Counted from the first letter of the stretch, positions 7,381 through 17,082 are shown. The stretch: 64,000 bases of DNA from Diaphorobacter sp. HDW4A (GCF_011305995.1 NZ_CP049910.1:5594501-5658500), one strand, 5' to 3'. Numbers and translations are program-made. Notes: a model not told the origin generated them from the sequence alone.

Positions 7381-9336
7381 ATGGCAAAAGAGAGCATGGA
7401 ATGGCTGGACGCCATCGCAAGCCGAGCCAAGGTCGATACGAGTCGCGTGGAGTCAGTTTTGACCGCACGGCATATCGTGCCAACCCCGGTGCTACCCGCT
7501 CCACGCAGGATGAAGCTTTTGAGTATTGCTTTCGGTGGAACTAAGCAAGGCGTTGAGGACGACGGACTCTACACCTTTGAATGGCCAGACCTGAATGAAG
7601 GACTATGGGGAATGATGACGGATCGCAACCTGCGCGGGAAGTCGTCGATCATCGAAGTCGTGCGATGGCTGATGCGCGGCAAGCCATCTCCGAATCTTCA
7701 AGATGACGTCAAGAGCTGGATACACAACGCTTGCTTGCGATTCGATCTTGATGGACTTGAGCATGAGGTGCAACTCGATTGTCAAAGCGGAGCTTCTGGC
7801 ACGCTAAGCCGACGGTCATCGGCAACAGCAAACCCTACGGTACTCGCGTCCTTCAATAGTGATAAGCAGTTCGAGATGGTCATGTCGGACTTCTTTCTGC
7901 GTGCGTTCTCCATGGAAGGACTTGCGACATGGCGTGAAAGTGACTCCGAAGAAAAGACCGGCCATGCAGTCGTTCATGGCTGGCCTGCATTGTCAGGCGC
8001 GATGTTCATCGGCACAAACTATGACGTAGTGCTCGGTGATCTGCCCGCCACGACAGGAACTCAAGCGCGTTTAATGCAAATGTACCTCGGCGTTCCATGG
8101 GTTTCGACACTGGCCACAGCAGCAGCGGCACTGAAACTCGTCGAGTCCGGAAATGAGCTGGAGGCCCGCCGTCGCAATCAGGGTACACGTGCCAAGCAAG
8201 CCCGCGTCAAGGAGATCGAAGCAACGCTTGCAGAGAAACGAGAAGCATTGAATTCGCAACCGTCGGATGAGGCAATCCAGGCTGAGCTATCTGTGCTTAG
8301 CAGCAGTTACTCAGAAACCAAACATCGAGAGAAGGCAATGCAAGAACGGCTTGATCGAGAGACGCTCGCAGAGCAGCAGGCAAGCGCCGCCTATCTGCAA
8401 GATCGTCGAGAATTACAGGCCCACCAAGATTCGACGGCGGCGGGCTCTGTCTTTCGTTTGCTCGACCCGAGTTGCTGCCCACGTTGTGATCATGAAATCG
8501 ATCAGGCGCGGAAGAAAAAAGAGGCGACTAGCCATTCATGCTCTGTGTGCGGAGAGAATATTTCGAGCAGCGAGGACGCGGATGTTCTGAGGAAAGAGCT
8601 TGAGGCGAGCGTCAAAGCGTCAAAAGCGGCATTCGACAAAGCTCAAAAGAATCGTAATTTGGCCGATGAAAGTCTCCAGGCCTTGCAAACGGATCTAGAG
8701 AACATCCAGACCAAGAGTGAAGCGTTGACACTTCAGCTTGGGTCGTTCGACGCTCGAAAGCTACTTGCCCACGAGATCGCTGTACTTGAAGGTCGCCTTG
8801 AAGAAGCAGGCTTTGATCCTGGTAGCGATGATGTTACGGATGACGAAGCTGCCGTGCTCAAAGCCATTGTCAGCGAGACGGAAACACGGTCCAAAGCCGT
8901 CCGCGACGAGTTCCTAGGCGAGGTCTCCGCCAGTCTTCTTCACTTCTCCCAGCGCTTTGGCATGCACAGCTTGTCGAAGGCACAACTGCGTGGAAATGCG
9001 AATCTGATCCTGACGAAGGGTGGCGCCGAGACATCGTTCAGCAAAGTGACGAAAGGTGAGCGCCTGAGGCTGAAGGTCGCCACAGTTCTCGCCATGATTC
9101 AGGTTGGTGAACGAAGGGGCGTCGGACGACACCCTGGCTTGATCATGATCGATTCGCCCGCTGCGCAGGAAATCGCGCCAGAAGATCTTCGTGAATTGCT
9201 CTCGGGGTTGAAAGACATTCGTGACGAACTTCCCCATCTCCAGATTTTCGTTGCAGGCGTGACCTCGAAAGCGATGATCGATCACGTCCCTGAAAGCCAT
9301 CGCAGAGAAGCCACAAATGGAGGCTACCTGTGGTAA
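7381..9336 (+). CDS. SMC/Rad50-like ATPase with zinc-hook-like insert
   Basis: This 651-aa protein has a P-loop at DRNLRGKSS (81-89), a coiled coil from about residue 260, two CxxC pairs (C366/C369 and C387/C390) at the coiled-coil apex, a second coiled coil, an ABC-signature-like KVTKGERLRLKVA (about 556) and a Walker B LIMIDSP with D591. The layout is that of a short SMC/Rad50 ATPase closing its arms with zinc. Two departures from the norm are the non-canonical P-loop and Ser rather than Glu after the Walker B Asp. Such ATPases sense DNA ends or structures in defence systems such as Lamassu. It is co-transcribed with the AbiE pair upstream and a nuclease-motif protein downstream. Confidence 0.8.
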   Translation: MAKESMEWLDAIASRAKVDTSRVESVLTARHIVPTPVLPAPRRMKLLSIAFGGTKQGVEDDGLYTFEWPDLNEGLWGMMTDRNLRGKSSIIEVVRWLMRGKPSPNLQDDVKSWIHNACLRFDLDGLEHEVQLDCQSGASGTLSRRSSATANPTVLASFNSDKQFEMVMSDFFLRAFSMEGLATWRESDSEEKTGHAVVHGWPALSGAMFIGTNYDVVLGDLPATTGTQARLMQMYLGVPWVSTLATAAAALKLVESGNELEARRRNQGTRAKQARVKEIEATLAEKREALNSQPSDEAIQAELSVLSSSYSETKHREKAMQERLDRETLAEQQASAAYLQDRRELQAHQDSTAAGSVFRLLDPSCCPRCDHEIDQARKKKEATSHSCSVCGENISSSEDADVLRKELEASVKASKAAFDKAQKNRNLADESLQALQTDLENIQTKSEALTLQLGSFDARKLLAHEIAVLEGRLEEAGFDPGSDDVTDDEAAVLKAIVSETETRSKAVRDEFLGEVSASLLHFSQRFGMHSLSKAQLRGNANLILTKGGAETSFSKVTKGERLRLKVATVLAMIQVGERRGVGRHPGLIMIDSPAAQEIAPEDLRELLSGLKDIRDELPHLQIFVAGVTSKAMIDHVPESHRREATNGGYLW

Positions 9337-11453
9337 TGACCGCGCCTGGGGCTCAACTGCATCCGGTGGAAGTTACGCTGCATACGTTGTTGAGCCAAGG
9401 GGAACTGCCGAGCGTCGACAATCTGGGCGGATTCGAAGTAATTGTTGAGGCTACGCCAGCGTTGGGGGCATCCCCTTTTGCTGGTGAAATTTTGTCTGCG
9501 GTTCTCCGAGATGCGAGCAACGCATTGGTCAAGGATGTACATCCATGGAAAGACCTGATCGATTGTTTGGTACGAGCCGCCATAAGTGATGTTGCGTTGA
9601 TCGAAATGGTCGATGCACTGAATTCTTGCCAATTGCCGGACGGTACTGCAAATGACGTATTCATGGCTTTCTTGCAGAAAGCGGTTGATGTTTCCGGTGC
9701 GATCACAGGCTATGCCCGAGCTGTAGCACTTGAGGGAGCTTTCCGGCTGGCTGCGTCTGATCGTCGGATGCAGCTTCGCCTGCTGGATGCCTTGTTGGGC
9801 ATTCAAATTTCCGACGAACCGCATTTTCTTCGCCATGCCGCCAAGATTATGGGAATCGCCCACTCGCATTGGCGCGAAACGGAGTTGGTGGAAAAGCTAC
9901 GCATCTTCTCCGAGTGCGAAGACGCAGCCTATGAAGCTAGCTTTGAGTTGGGGATGGCAGGTCTCGCAGCTGCGCTCGACGAACCGAAGAGAGAGACGGC
10001 AAATGCCATCTTTCTGGATTCCCTGCAGTGGTTCAAGAAAGCTGAATCCTTGAAGGAAGCGGCACCGGAGGCAGCGCTGTATGGGGAATGTCTCACATTA
10101 TTGACGGATTTCGATGCCCACAAGACCAATATTGAGTTGAGAGCGCGCAGCGCGACGATTCAGAAATCAGCCTTCGAACTCCTTGCCTGGCATGCCGACG
10201 AAAATTCGCCAACATGGTTGGGCGCACGGCATATACAGGCTGCATGCTGGAACGATCTTGCAGGAACGCTTGCGTCGCTTGCCGACAGTTTGCAGCAGAT
10301 TAGCTGGTGGGAACCTAGGGTTGTGATCGAATGTCAGGTGCTGGCTGCTTACAGCGCGGGGCGAACGATCTTGAAACGCAGTCGAGATGGATATCTGGAG
10401 ACTTTGCTGCGTCCCAGGATCGTGTCTTCGATCGCGCAGCGCGAAGGGCAAGCATATCTTTTGAAATGCTGGCTCAAACAAAACCGCGAGCACGAGCAGA
10501 TCCCCGAGGCCGATGCGATCCTGAGCGGCATTGATCGGCTTATGGCCGCTGATGCAGAAGCCCAGCGAAACCCCACTGAGGCAGCCACCGTTTGGGCGCC
10601 GGTCGCTGCCGTACTGTCACAAGCCCGTTGCAGTAAAGAAACCGAGCGGCGCGTAATCGAAGTTGTCTCGAACGCCTATGCGTTCAGTCTCGAAGGATTG
10701 ACCACGGCGGAGATCGATATCTTTGACCATTGCTTGGCCTCGGTGGAACATCACCCGGACTACAGGGATGGTGTTCGAGGTGCCAAATTGTTCGGCACCG
10801 TTTTACTGTGGACGACCAGATTTCTTAAAAATCGTCTGGAAATTACAAAGAAGGATGATCCATCGGTCGCCTATCTGTTTGAGAAATCTGATGGCACTCT
10901 GCCACCAGAGAGCGCACTTCAAGACGATTATTTCCGCTGGATAAGCACTCAATCAGCATCAGGTGAAATGGAGCCCACAAACCTTGGCGGGGGCCGCGCC
11001 GACGTGGCCCTAAAGACCACGGGAGAACGCATGGTGATCGAAATCAAGCGTGAAATGGACGATGGGTCATTTGATTCGCTGGCGAATCATTACGCAGGAC
11101 AAACTACTGACTACCAGAATGTGAGTATTCGATTGGGGTTCCTGCTTGTCCTTGATTTAACCGCGCCGAAACTTGAAGGTACACCACACATCCGATCTTT
11201 GATGCAATGTCGCACCATACGGCGATTAGGTGAGAGTGAGCCGAGACACGTCGTTATTGTCAAAGTACCGGGTCGACGGTACTTGCCAAGCGACATCAGT
11301 AAAAATGCGCACCTTTCAGGTACTACTGCAAAATCACCGAATAGGCAGCCAAAGCGAAAGAAGGTGCCCGACTTGGCAATACAGGCAGTATCTGCTGCGG
11401 CCAGCGTCCTTCCGGGCATCGCCGATGCCTCTGGCGGTTCGGGTGAAAATTGA
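9330..11453 (+). CDS. Large helical protein with C-terminal PD-(D/E)XK nuclease motif
   Basis: This 707-aa protein starts at GTG 9330 (GGAGG 6 nt upstream); ATG 9336, overlapping the previous stop as TAATG, is the alternative. Residues 1-500 are helical and unlike anything recognised. Near the end, GGGRADVALK followed by MVIEIKRE gives D558, E571 and K573, the core of a PD-(D/E)XK nuclease fold. HYAGQTTDYQNVSIRLGFLL follows, a segment often found after the ExK strand. The last about 60 residues are basic and low in complexity. It is probably the effector or DNA-cleaving subunit of the ATPase system; function is inferred. Confidence 0.65.
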   Translation: MVMTAPGAQLHPVEVTLHTLLSQGELPSVDNLGGFEVIVEATPALGASPFAGEILSAVLRDASNALVKDVHPWKDLIDCLVRAAISDVALIEMVDALNSCQLPDGTANDVFMAFLQKAVDVSGAITGYARAVALEGAFRLAASDRRMQLRLLDALLGIQISDEPHFLRHAAKIMGIAHSHWRETELVEKLRIFSECEDAAYEASFELGMAGLAAALDEPKRETANAIFLDSLQWFKKAESLKEAAPEAALYGECLTLLTDFDAHKTNIELRARSATIQKSAFELLAWHADENSPTWLGARHIQAACWNDLAGTLASLADSLQQISWWEPRVVIECQVLAAYSAGRTILKRSRDGYLETLLRPRIVSSIAQREGQAYLLKCWLKQNREHEQIPEADAILSGIDRLMAADAEAQRNPTEAATVWAPVAAVLSQARCSKETERRVIEVVSNAYAFSLEGLTTAEIDIFDHCLASVEHHPDYRDGVRGAKLFGTVLLWTTRFLKNRLEITKKDDPSVAYLFEKSDGTLPPESALQDDYFRWISTQSASGEMEPTNLGGGRADVALKTTGERMVIEIKREMDDGSFDSLANHYAGQTTDYQNVSIRLGFLLVLDLTAPKLEGTPHIRSLMQCRTIRRLGESEPRHVVIVKVPGRRYLPSDISKNAHLSGTTAKSPNRQPKRKKVPDLAIQAVSAAASVLPGIADASGGSGEN

Positions 11454-11468
11454 ATATGGAGAGCCTTG

Positions 11469-12182
11469 ATGCTTGAATGGTATTTGAAAGTCAATGCTGT
11501 TTTTCGTGCGATACGCCAGAAAGCAATCGACGCTCGGGGCTTGCTCGCGAATGACGATAAAGCGGGTGCAAAATTGGTGAATGGTTATTTGAAAACAGAC
11601 TACCAATCGCTTCGCAAACTTTGGACGGATGCGGGTTTTCCGGAGCAAGACATGGGAAACCTCGGAAGGCATATTGGGTTTGGAGACGTCAACGATTATG
11701 ACGACATTCTTGCACGTGATCTACCACAGGTAGAGTCCAGGGCAGAAACGCATGCGCGCAGCGGAGCCGGTACGCAACCACGCATTGGTTTTGAAGAACT
11801 GCTACATCCGGCCATCTTCGCTCATGCCTTTCAGCACTATGTGAACGGACACTACCGCGATGCCGTTCTGAACTCAATCGTTGCAGTCTTTGATCTGATA
11901 CGAGAGCGCACCGGCCTGGACCTCGACGGTGCGGCTCTTGCGACGCAAACATTGAGTTTGGAGAAGCCGCACCTGATCCTCAGCGAACTTGACACGGAGT
12001 CGGGCAGAAATGATCAGAAGGGTTTCATGCAAATTTTAGTCGGTGCTTACCTTGGCATACGCAATCCCAAGGCTCATTCGCTAAATCATGATCTCGATCC
12101 GGAGAAGGCCGCTCAGTATCTGATCTTCGCCAGCCTTCTAGCCAGACGGATCTACGAAGCGAAAGACGCGCCGAAGACATGA
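11469..12182 (+). CDS. TIGR02391 (Hypoth_ymh) HEPN-like protein
   Basis: This 237-aa protein starts at ATG 11469 with GGAG six bases upstream. The C-terminal half has the family pattern: GLDLDGAALATQTLS, then GFMQILVGAYLGIRNPKAHS and AAQYLIFASLLARRIYEA. The RNPKAH segment (R198 to H203) is an Rx4H motif like that of HEPN ribonucleases. TIGR02391 proteins occur in defence islands and may cleave RNA or act as abortive-infection effectors; this is family-level knowledge and inference. It is the last gene of the tight operon, and a 164-bp gap follows. Confidence 0.75.
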   Translation: MLEWYLKVNAVFRAIRQKAIDARGLLANDDKAGAKLVNGYLKTDYQSLRKLWTDAGFPEQDMGNLGRHIGFGDVNDYDDILARDLPQVESRAETHARSGAGTQPRIGFEELLHPAIFAHAFQHYVNGHYRDAVLNSIVAVFDLIRERTGLDLDGAALATQTLSLEKPHLILSELDTESGRNDQKGFMQILVGAYLGIRNPKAHSLNHDLDPEKAAQYLIFASLLARRIYEAKDAPKT

Positions 12183-12346
12183 GTTGAGCCAGTTGCATCG
12201 GTGGTTCTCGATATGGCCGCCGGCTATTGGAACTCAGACGATGTCCTGCGGAAGACCGCAGGCAGCGCAATCGAACACTTCTCAATGTGCTTCTGCACCA
12301 GGGCTTTCTAAGCAGAACAGGCCGCACATCATCACAGGGGCACCCA

Positions 12347-14077
12347 ATGGCAAGAATAAGAAAGATCGAGATATCCAACTTCCGTGGCATCCAGCAACTG
12401 GTGTGGTGTCCATCGCCTGGCATCAATTGTCTAATCGGCACAGGCGACAGCGGAAAATCCACGGTGTTGGATGCGATCGACCTGTGCTTGGGCGCTAGGC
12501 GCAATGTTCAGATTTCCGACGCTGACTTTTTCGGCCTGGACATCACCGCTCCCATCAGCGTCACGCTGACGCTAGGTGCGTTAGATGACAGCATGAGTGC
12601 CCTGGAGAGCTTCGGTGCGTTTCTACGCGGCTATCACGCCGCCACGGGCGTCGTCGAAGACGAGCCGTCCGCTGGCGCAGAAGTGGTTCTCTGCCTGAAT
12701 CTGACAGTCGCCAGCGACCTGGAGCCATCCTGGACTCTCATCTCCGACCGCGCCTCCCAGCAAGGTCTGGTGAAGGCACTCGCGTGGAAGGACCGTCTGG
12801 CCCTGGCGCCGACACGGATCGGTGCGCTCGCTGACTACAACTTGGGCTGGCAACGAGGCTCGGTCCTGAACCGCATCTCGGAGGAGCGCGCTGATGCCTC
12901 GGCGGCACTCGTGAAGGCTGCGCGAGATGCGCGTGGCACCTTTGGCGATCAGGCCGAGCAGCAATTGAGAGACGCGCTGGGGATCGTCGCTGCGACCGCT
13001 CAGGAACTCGGCGTCCACATCGGCGCGAAGGCGAGAGCACTGCTCGACTCGCATTCCGTGTCGTTCGGAGGCGGGACCATCTCCCTGCACAACGAGGGCG
13101 GCATCCCGCTTCGCAGTCTCGGCGTCGGGTCCACGCGCCTGTTGGTGGCTGGTCTGCAGCGTAAGGCTGCCAGCCAAGCGTCGATCGTCCTTTCGGACGA
13201 ACTGGAGTACGGCCTTGAGCCGCACCGCATTGCTCGGTTTCTCGGCTCTCTCGGAGCGAAGGAAGCGGCCCCGCTGCAGGCGTTTCTCACCACGCATTCG
13301 CCGGTAGCGCTTAGGGAGTTGTCGGGCGGCCAGCTCTTCGTGCTGCGCCGCAGTCTCCACGGTCACGAGGCCCGCATGGTGGGTACCGATAACGACACCC
13401 AAAGTACCATTCGCCTTTATCCCGAGGCCTTTCTGGCTGGCTCCGTGATCGTGTGCGAAGGAGCCAGCGAGATCGGACTTCTGCGTGGCCTGGATTTGCA
13501 CCGGGTTGAACACGGCGGCGTGTCCCTGGCAGCACAGGGCATTGCCATGGTCGACTGTGGCGGTGGCGAGCCCGACCGCCCCTATGCTCGCGCGGCGGCC
13601 TTTCAGTCGTTAGGCTACAGGGTGATGGTGGTACGTGATGACGACAAGAAGCCCACGCCGGCCATCGAGCAGGCATTTCTGCAGGCCGGTGGCGCAGTCG
13701 TCGCCTACCGCGCAGGCCGCGCATTGGAGGACGAACTATTTGGCAGCCTCACGCCGGTGGCGTGTCAGCACTTGATCAAATATGCCCACGACCTGCATGG
13801 CGACCTGATTCATGAACACCTACGCACGGTCTCGAACAACACGCTGACCGTTCAGGCCGTCTGGGACGAAATCCAGAACACGCAAGCGCTGTCAGTACCA
13901 AGCCGAGCCATGCTCGGGCAGGCAGCGCGCATCCGCAAGGCCGGTTGGTTCAAGTCCATCTCTTGGATGGAGGACGTAGCAAGGACCATCGTGGCGCCGG
14001 ACTTGCCGCTATGCGATCCAGGCTTCAAAGCACTGGTGGACCAGGTATCTGCGTGGGCTGCCCATGGCCCCCGCTGA
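12347..14077 (+). CDS. gajA: OLD-family ATPase/TOPRIM endonuclease, GajA-like
   Basis: This 576-aa protein starts at 12347, where AGGGG lies six bases upstream. The N-terminus MARIRKIEISNFRGIQQL and the P-loop IGTGDSGKST (about residues 29-38) are classic for OLD ATPases. LSDELEYGLEPHRI is the Walker B/D-loop region. A TOPRIM domain follows: VIVCEGASEIGLL (acidic residue near 368) and VMVVRDDDKKP (near 428). OLD nuclease followed by a UvrD-like helicase is the Gabija arrangement. GajA cuts DNA when nucleotide levels fall. Length is close to known GajA. The downstream helicase overlaps by 14 bp. Confidence 0.85.
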   Translation: MARIRKIEISNFRGIQQLVWCPSPGINCLIGTGDSGKSTVLDAIDLCLGARRNVQISDADFFGLDITAPISVTLTLGALDDSMSALESFGAFLRGYHAATGVVEDEPSAGAEVVLCLNLTVASDLEPSWTLISDRASQQGLVKALAWKDRLALAPTRIGALADYNLGWQRGSVLNRISEERADASAALVKAARDARGTFGDQAEQQLRDALGIVAATAQELGVHIGAKARALLDSHSVSFGGGTISLHNEGGIPLRSLGVGSTRLLVAGLQRKAASQASIVLSDELEYGLEPHRIARFLGSLGAKEAAPLQAFLTTHSPVALRELSGGQLFVLRRSLHGHEARMVGTDNDTQSTIRLYPEAFLAGSVIVCEGASEIGLLRGLDLHRVEHGGVSLAAQGIAMVDCGGGEPDRPYARAAAFQSLGYRVMVVRDDDKKPTPAIEQAFLQAGGAVVAYRAGRALEDELFGSLTPVACQHLIKYAHDLHGDLIHEHLRTVSNNTLTVQAVWDEIQNTQALSVPSRAMLGQAARIRKAGWFKSISWMEDVARTIVAPDLPLCDPGFKALVDQVSAWAAHGPR

Positions 14078-15482
14078 AATCGACCTGCGCGCGATTGCCC
14101 GCGGTACCGTTACAGCACCGGCCGGGTGTGGCAAGACGCAGCTGATCGCCCACGCTCTGGCTGCTCACCGAGGTAGCAAACCTATCCTCGTGCTCACGCA
14201 CACGAATGCTGGCGTGGCGGCACTTCGTGGCCGGCTGGACCGTGCCGGTGTGCCGCACAGCGCCTATCGATTGAGCACCATCGACGGCTGGGCCATTCGG
14301 TTGATTGCGAGCTTTCCGGGTCGCAGCGGTCACGACCCGGACATCCTGCGGCTTGCCACGCCAGCGCGAGACTACCCGGCGATCCGCGAATTCGCATGGA
14401 AGCTGTTGCAGGCCGGACACGTCAGCGAGGTCCTGAAAGCGTCCTATGCGCACCTTATCGTTGATGAGTATCAGGACTGTTCGGTGCCTCAGCACTATCT
14501 CGTCTACTTTCTCTCGCTGATTCTGCCGGCCTGCGTGCTTGGCGATCCGATGCAAGGCATCTTCGGTTTCGGTGGTAACGCCTTGGCCAACTGGGAGCAG
14601 CAAGTGTGCGCGCATTTCCCGGTCGTGGCGGAACTGGCCACGCCGTGGCGGTGGCGCAATACCGGTGCGGAAGCACTCGGACAGTGGCTTCTGGAGGCTC
14701 GGCGCCTGTTGGTGGCCGGTCAGTCGGTGGATATTCGCACCGGACCACCAGCACATGTGACGTGGGTTCAGACCGTCCCGCCCAACGACCATCCGCAGCG
14801 ACTAGCTGCCGCACGGACACTGCCGCCCACCGCCGACGGGCGTGTGCTGCTTATCGCGGACAGCCGTAACCGTTCGAGCCAGCAGAACTTCGCAAGCCAG
14901 ACGCCAGGGGCCTCGACCGTCGAGGCAGTCGACTTACAAGATCTCATCGCCTTCGGAAACAGTTTTGATGTTGCATCTGCAGGGGCATTGGGACAGTTGC
15001 TGGCGCTGGCGCAAAGCGTCATGACCAATGTGGGTGTCGCAGAGCTGACACGGCGTCTGGAGTCATTGACCAGAGGAACCGCGAGGAATCCGCCGTCCGC
15101 AGCGGAGAGCTGTGCCTTGGCGTTCCAGCGCGCCCCGTCCATCGCCGCAGCCGCAACACTGTTGTCGGAGCTGCGCGAAATTCCGAATGTGCGTGTGCAT
15201 CGGCCCGCCATTCTTTACGGCGTGCTCAAGGCGCTCCGTGGAGCTTCGGCAGGAAACGTCCCGCTTGCGGAGGCTGCTAGGCGCGTGCGGGAAGAGAACC
15301 GGTTGTTGGGCCGCCCGTTACCCAAGCGTGCAGTCGGCAGCACGCTACTGCTCAAGGGGCTGGAGGCGGAAGTGGCGGTCGTGCTGAATACGGAGGGCAT
15401 GAGCGCACAGCACTTATATGTGGCCATGACCCGCGGATCAATGAAGCTGGTTGTGTGTAGCGCCAGCCCCATATTGGGCTAA
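14064..15482 (+). CDS. gajB: UvrD-like superfamily 1 helicase, GajB-like
   Basis: This 472-aa protein starts inside the end of gajA. It has Walker A TAPAGCGKTQLIAHA (about residues 13-27), motif Ia VLTHTNAGVAALRGRL, Walker B LIVDEYQDCS (about 131-140), motif III VLGDPMQGIFGFGG, and a short C-terminal half ending LLKGLEAEVAVVL and LYVAMTRGSMKLVV, matching motifs V and VI. The domain order and length fit GajB, the helicase/ATPase partner that senses DNA termini and activates GajA. The reduced size versus true UvrD (about 720 aa) is normal for GajB. Confidence 0.85.
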   Translation: MAPAEIDLRAIARGTVTAPAGCGKTQLIAHALAAHRGSKPILVLTHTNAGVAALRGRLDRAGVPHSAYRLSTIDGWAIRLIASFPGRSGHDPDILRLATPARDYPAIREFAWKLLQAGHVSEVLKASYAHLIVDEYQDCSVPQHYLVYFLSLILPACVLGDPMQGIFGFGGNALANWEQQVCAHFPVVAELATPWRWRNTGAEALGQWLLEARRLLVAGQSVDIRTGPPAHVTWVQTVPPNDHPQRLAAARTLPPTADGRVLLIADSRNRSSQQNFASQTPGASTVEAVDLQDLIAFGNSFDVASAGALGQLLALAQSVMTNVGVAELTRRLESLTRGTARNPPSAAESCALAFQRAPSIAAAATLLSELREIPNVRVHRPAILYGVLKALRGASAGNVPLAEAARRVREENRLLGRPLPKRAVGSTLLLKGLEAEVAVVLNTEGMSAQHLYVAMTRGSMKLVVCSASPILG

Positions 15483-15494
15483 GTAGGAGGGGAA

Positions 15495-17003
15495 ATGGCA
15501 AGAGAGAACAAATTTGGAAGCTCGGGCGGTGCAAAAGAGACGCCCGCTGGAAAGCTCATGGAGACGATCGTCGAGGACGTGATCAAGGCGAAGGCGATGC
15601 CCTTTGCTCAGTGGCAAGCCCTCAGCGCAAACCCCTTGGTTCCGCTTGCCATTTCGGTGTCCCAAGGCGGTCAGTATCCGGTCACACAAGTCGGCGTGGA
15701 CGCAGCTCACATGCTGTCACAGCAAAGCTGGAAATCACTCGAAGCCTTGCGCCAGACAATTGACCGGGAGGCCTTCATCAAGCTCTCGTTCCAGGCGATC
15801 GGAGACACGCTTCGCGACTGCCAATCGCGCCTTCCAGAAGTACCGGACGGTCAGAATGAGCAGGACGTGGTGCTCGGTGACGATTTTTACGCTGTGCTCG
15901 TCGACGACTACCAAGCACGCCTGCAGCAGCTTGCCGCCAGCGCAAGTCCCGATGTCGACCGGCATATCCCTTGCCATCTGTTTCACTCGGATCAGGCCGT
16001 GCCGGCATTCGCCGTGGGGCCAGTGCGATTCCTGCCAAGAGCGGAATGGCTCGATTCCTTTGTCAAGGACTCGGAGGTCCGCGAGCTCATCCACCAGGTC
16101 GAGGCCCGTGAACTGGACATGGAGGAGTTGACCGCTCGATCAACTGTCGCCGAGAGTGGCCGCCGTGCATCGCATGCGTTGGATGTTCTGCGCACGCTAC
16201 GCCATTACAGCTGGGTAGCGACCATCCGGATGGAAGGGCATGAGCATGCGCGGTCCCATTTCAAAGCGTCGGTGGTGGTGGGACTTGCGATTGACGCAAT
16301 CGGACTGAGGTTCCAGGTCGAGGATGCGCGACGCTTTACCAAAGCCGGCAGGCAGCATCTTTTTGCAGAGGACCGGTTCGCGACCACGCTAGACGGACGG
16401 ATATTGCGTGGATCGAGCGTACAGATGCCTGGCATTGGTGGACGCCCCGGTGCACTGGCCGCCAAGATGGCGGGCGAACAATCCTTCCTGGATGCCGCCG
16501 GGTGCATCTTGCAGCACTACGTCGATGGACGACGAAGCGGACATGCGCTGCATCTCGTCGAACGCTGGGCGAATGCACTGTACTGGGTCGGTGAAGCTCG
16601 TCGCGAGGCTTCCGACTTCATGGCAGTGGTCAACTATGGCTGTGCCGCCGACGGGCTGTCGGGCGCAGGTGGCAAGGCGAGCGATATGACAAGCTTCGCC
16701 GAGACTGCGCTCAAGCCTGAGGGTGACACCGTGCCCGAGGGCGCGCTCACGGTGGATGTCGCAGTCCACAAGGTCTACCGAGAAGGCCGCAACAAGCTCG
16801 CTCACGGCGAAATGTCGGGACTACTGGAGGACCTTGCAGAGCCGCGAGCAATCGGCGAGGCGCTGCTGCCGGCACTGTTCGATGTTGTGACGCCGGTGCT
16901 GGCTGACCTTTTACAGAACGAACAGAACCTGCTGAAGCTTGATGAGAAGAGAGCCTATCGTCTGCTTGAGGCAAAACTGGCAGCGCGCAAGGCGAACGCT
17001 TGA
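15495..17003 (+). CDS. HEPN-like protein linked to the Gabija-like pair
   Basis: This 502-aa protein starts at 15495, 12 bp after gajB, with an excellent AGGAGG. The N-terminal 400 residues match nothing recognised. The C-terminus has VYREGRNKLAHGEM, an Rx4H motif (R432 to H437) of the Apea/HEPN type. HEPN proteins are usually RNases in abortive-infection systems. Position, spacing and orientation suggest a third subunit or an added effector. Standard Gabija has two genes, so this may be an accessory gene or a neighbour sharing the promoter. Confidence 0.6.
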   Translation: MARENKFGSSGGAKETPAGKLMETIVEDVIKAKAMPFAQWQALSANPLVPLAISVSQGGQYPVTQVGVDAAHMLSQQSWKSLEALRQTIDREAFIKLSFQAIGDTLRDCQSRLPEVPDGQNEQDVVLGDDFYAVLVDDYQARLQQLAASASPDVDRHIPCHLFHSDQAVPAFAVGPVRFLPRAEWLDSFVKDSEVRELIHQVEARELDMEELTARSTVAESGRRASHALDVLRTLRHYSWVATIRMEGHEHARSHFKASVVVGLAIDAIGLRFQVEDARRFTKAGRQHLFAEDRFATTLDGRILRGSSVQMPGIGGRPGALAAKMAGEQSFLDAAGCILQHYVDGRRSGHALHLVERWANALYWVGEARREASDFMAVVNYGCAADGLSGAGGKASDMTSFAETALKPEGDTVPEGALTVDVAVHKVYREGRNKLAHGEMSGLLEDLAEPRAIGEALLPALFDVVTPVLADLLQNEQNLLKLDEKRAYRLLEAKLAARKANA

Positions 17004-17082
17004 CTTGACGGCCTGATTTTTTGACTCTTAGCGCGCTGACGACCGACTTGCGTTGGTTCGCTACCAACTTGGTCGCCTTGTT

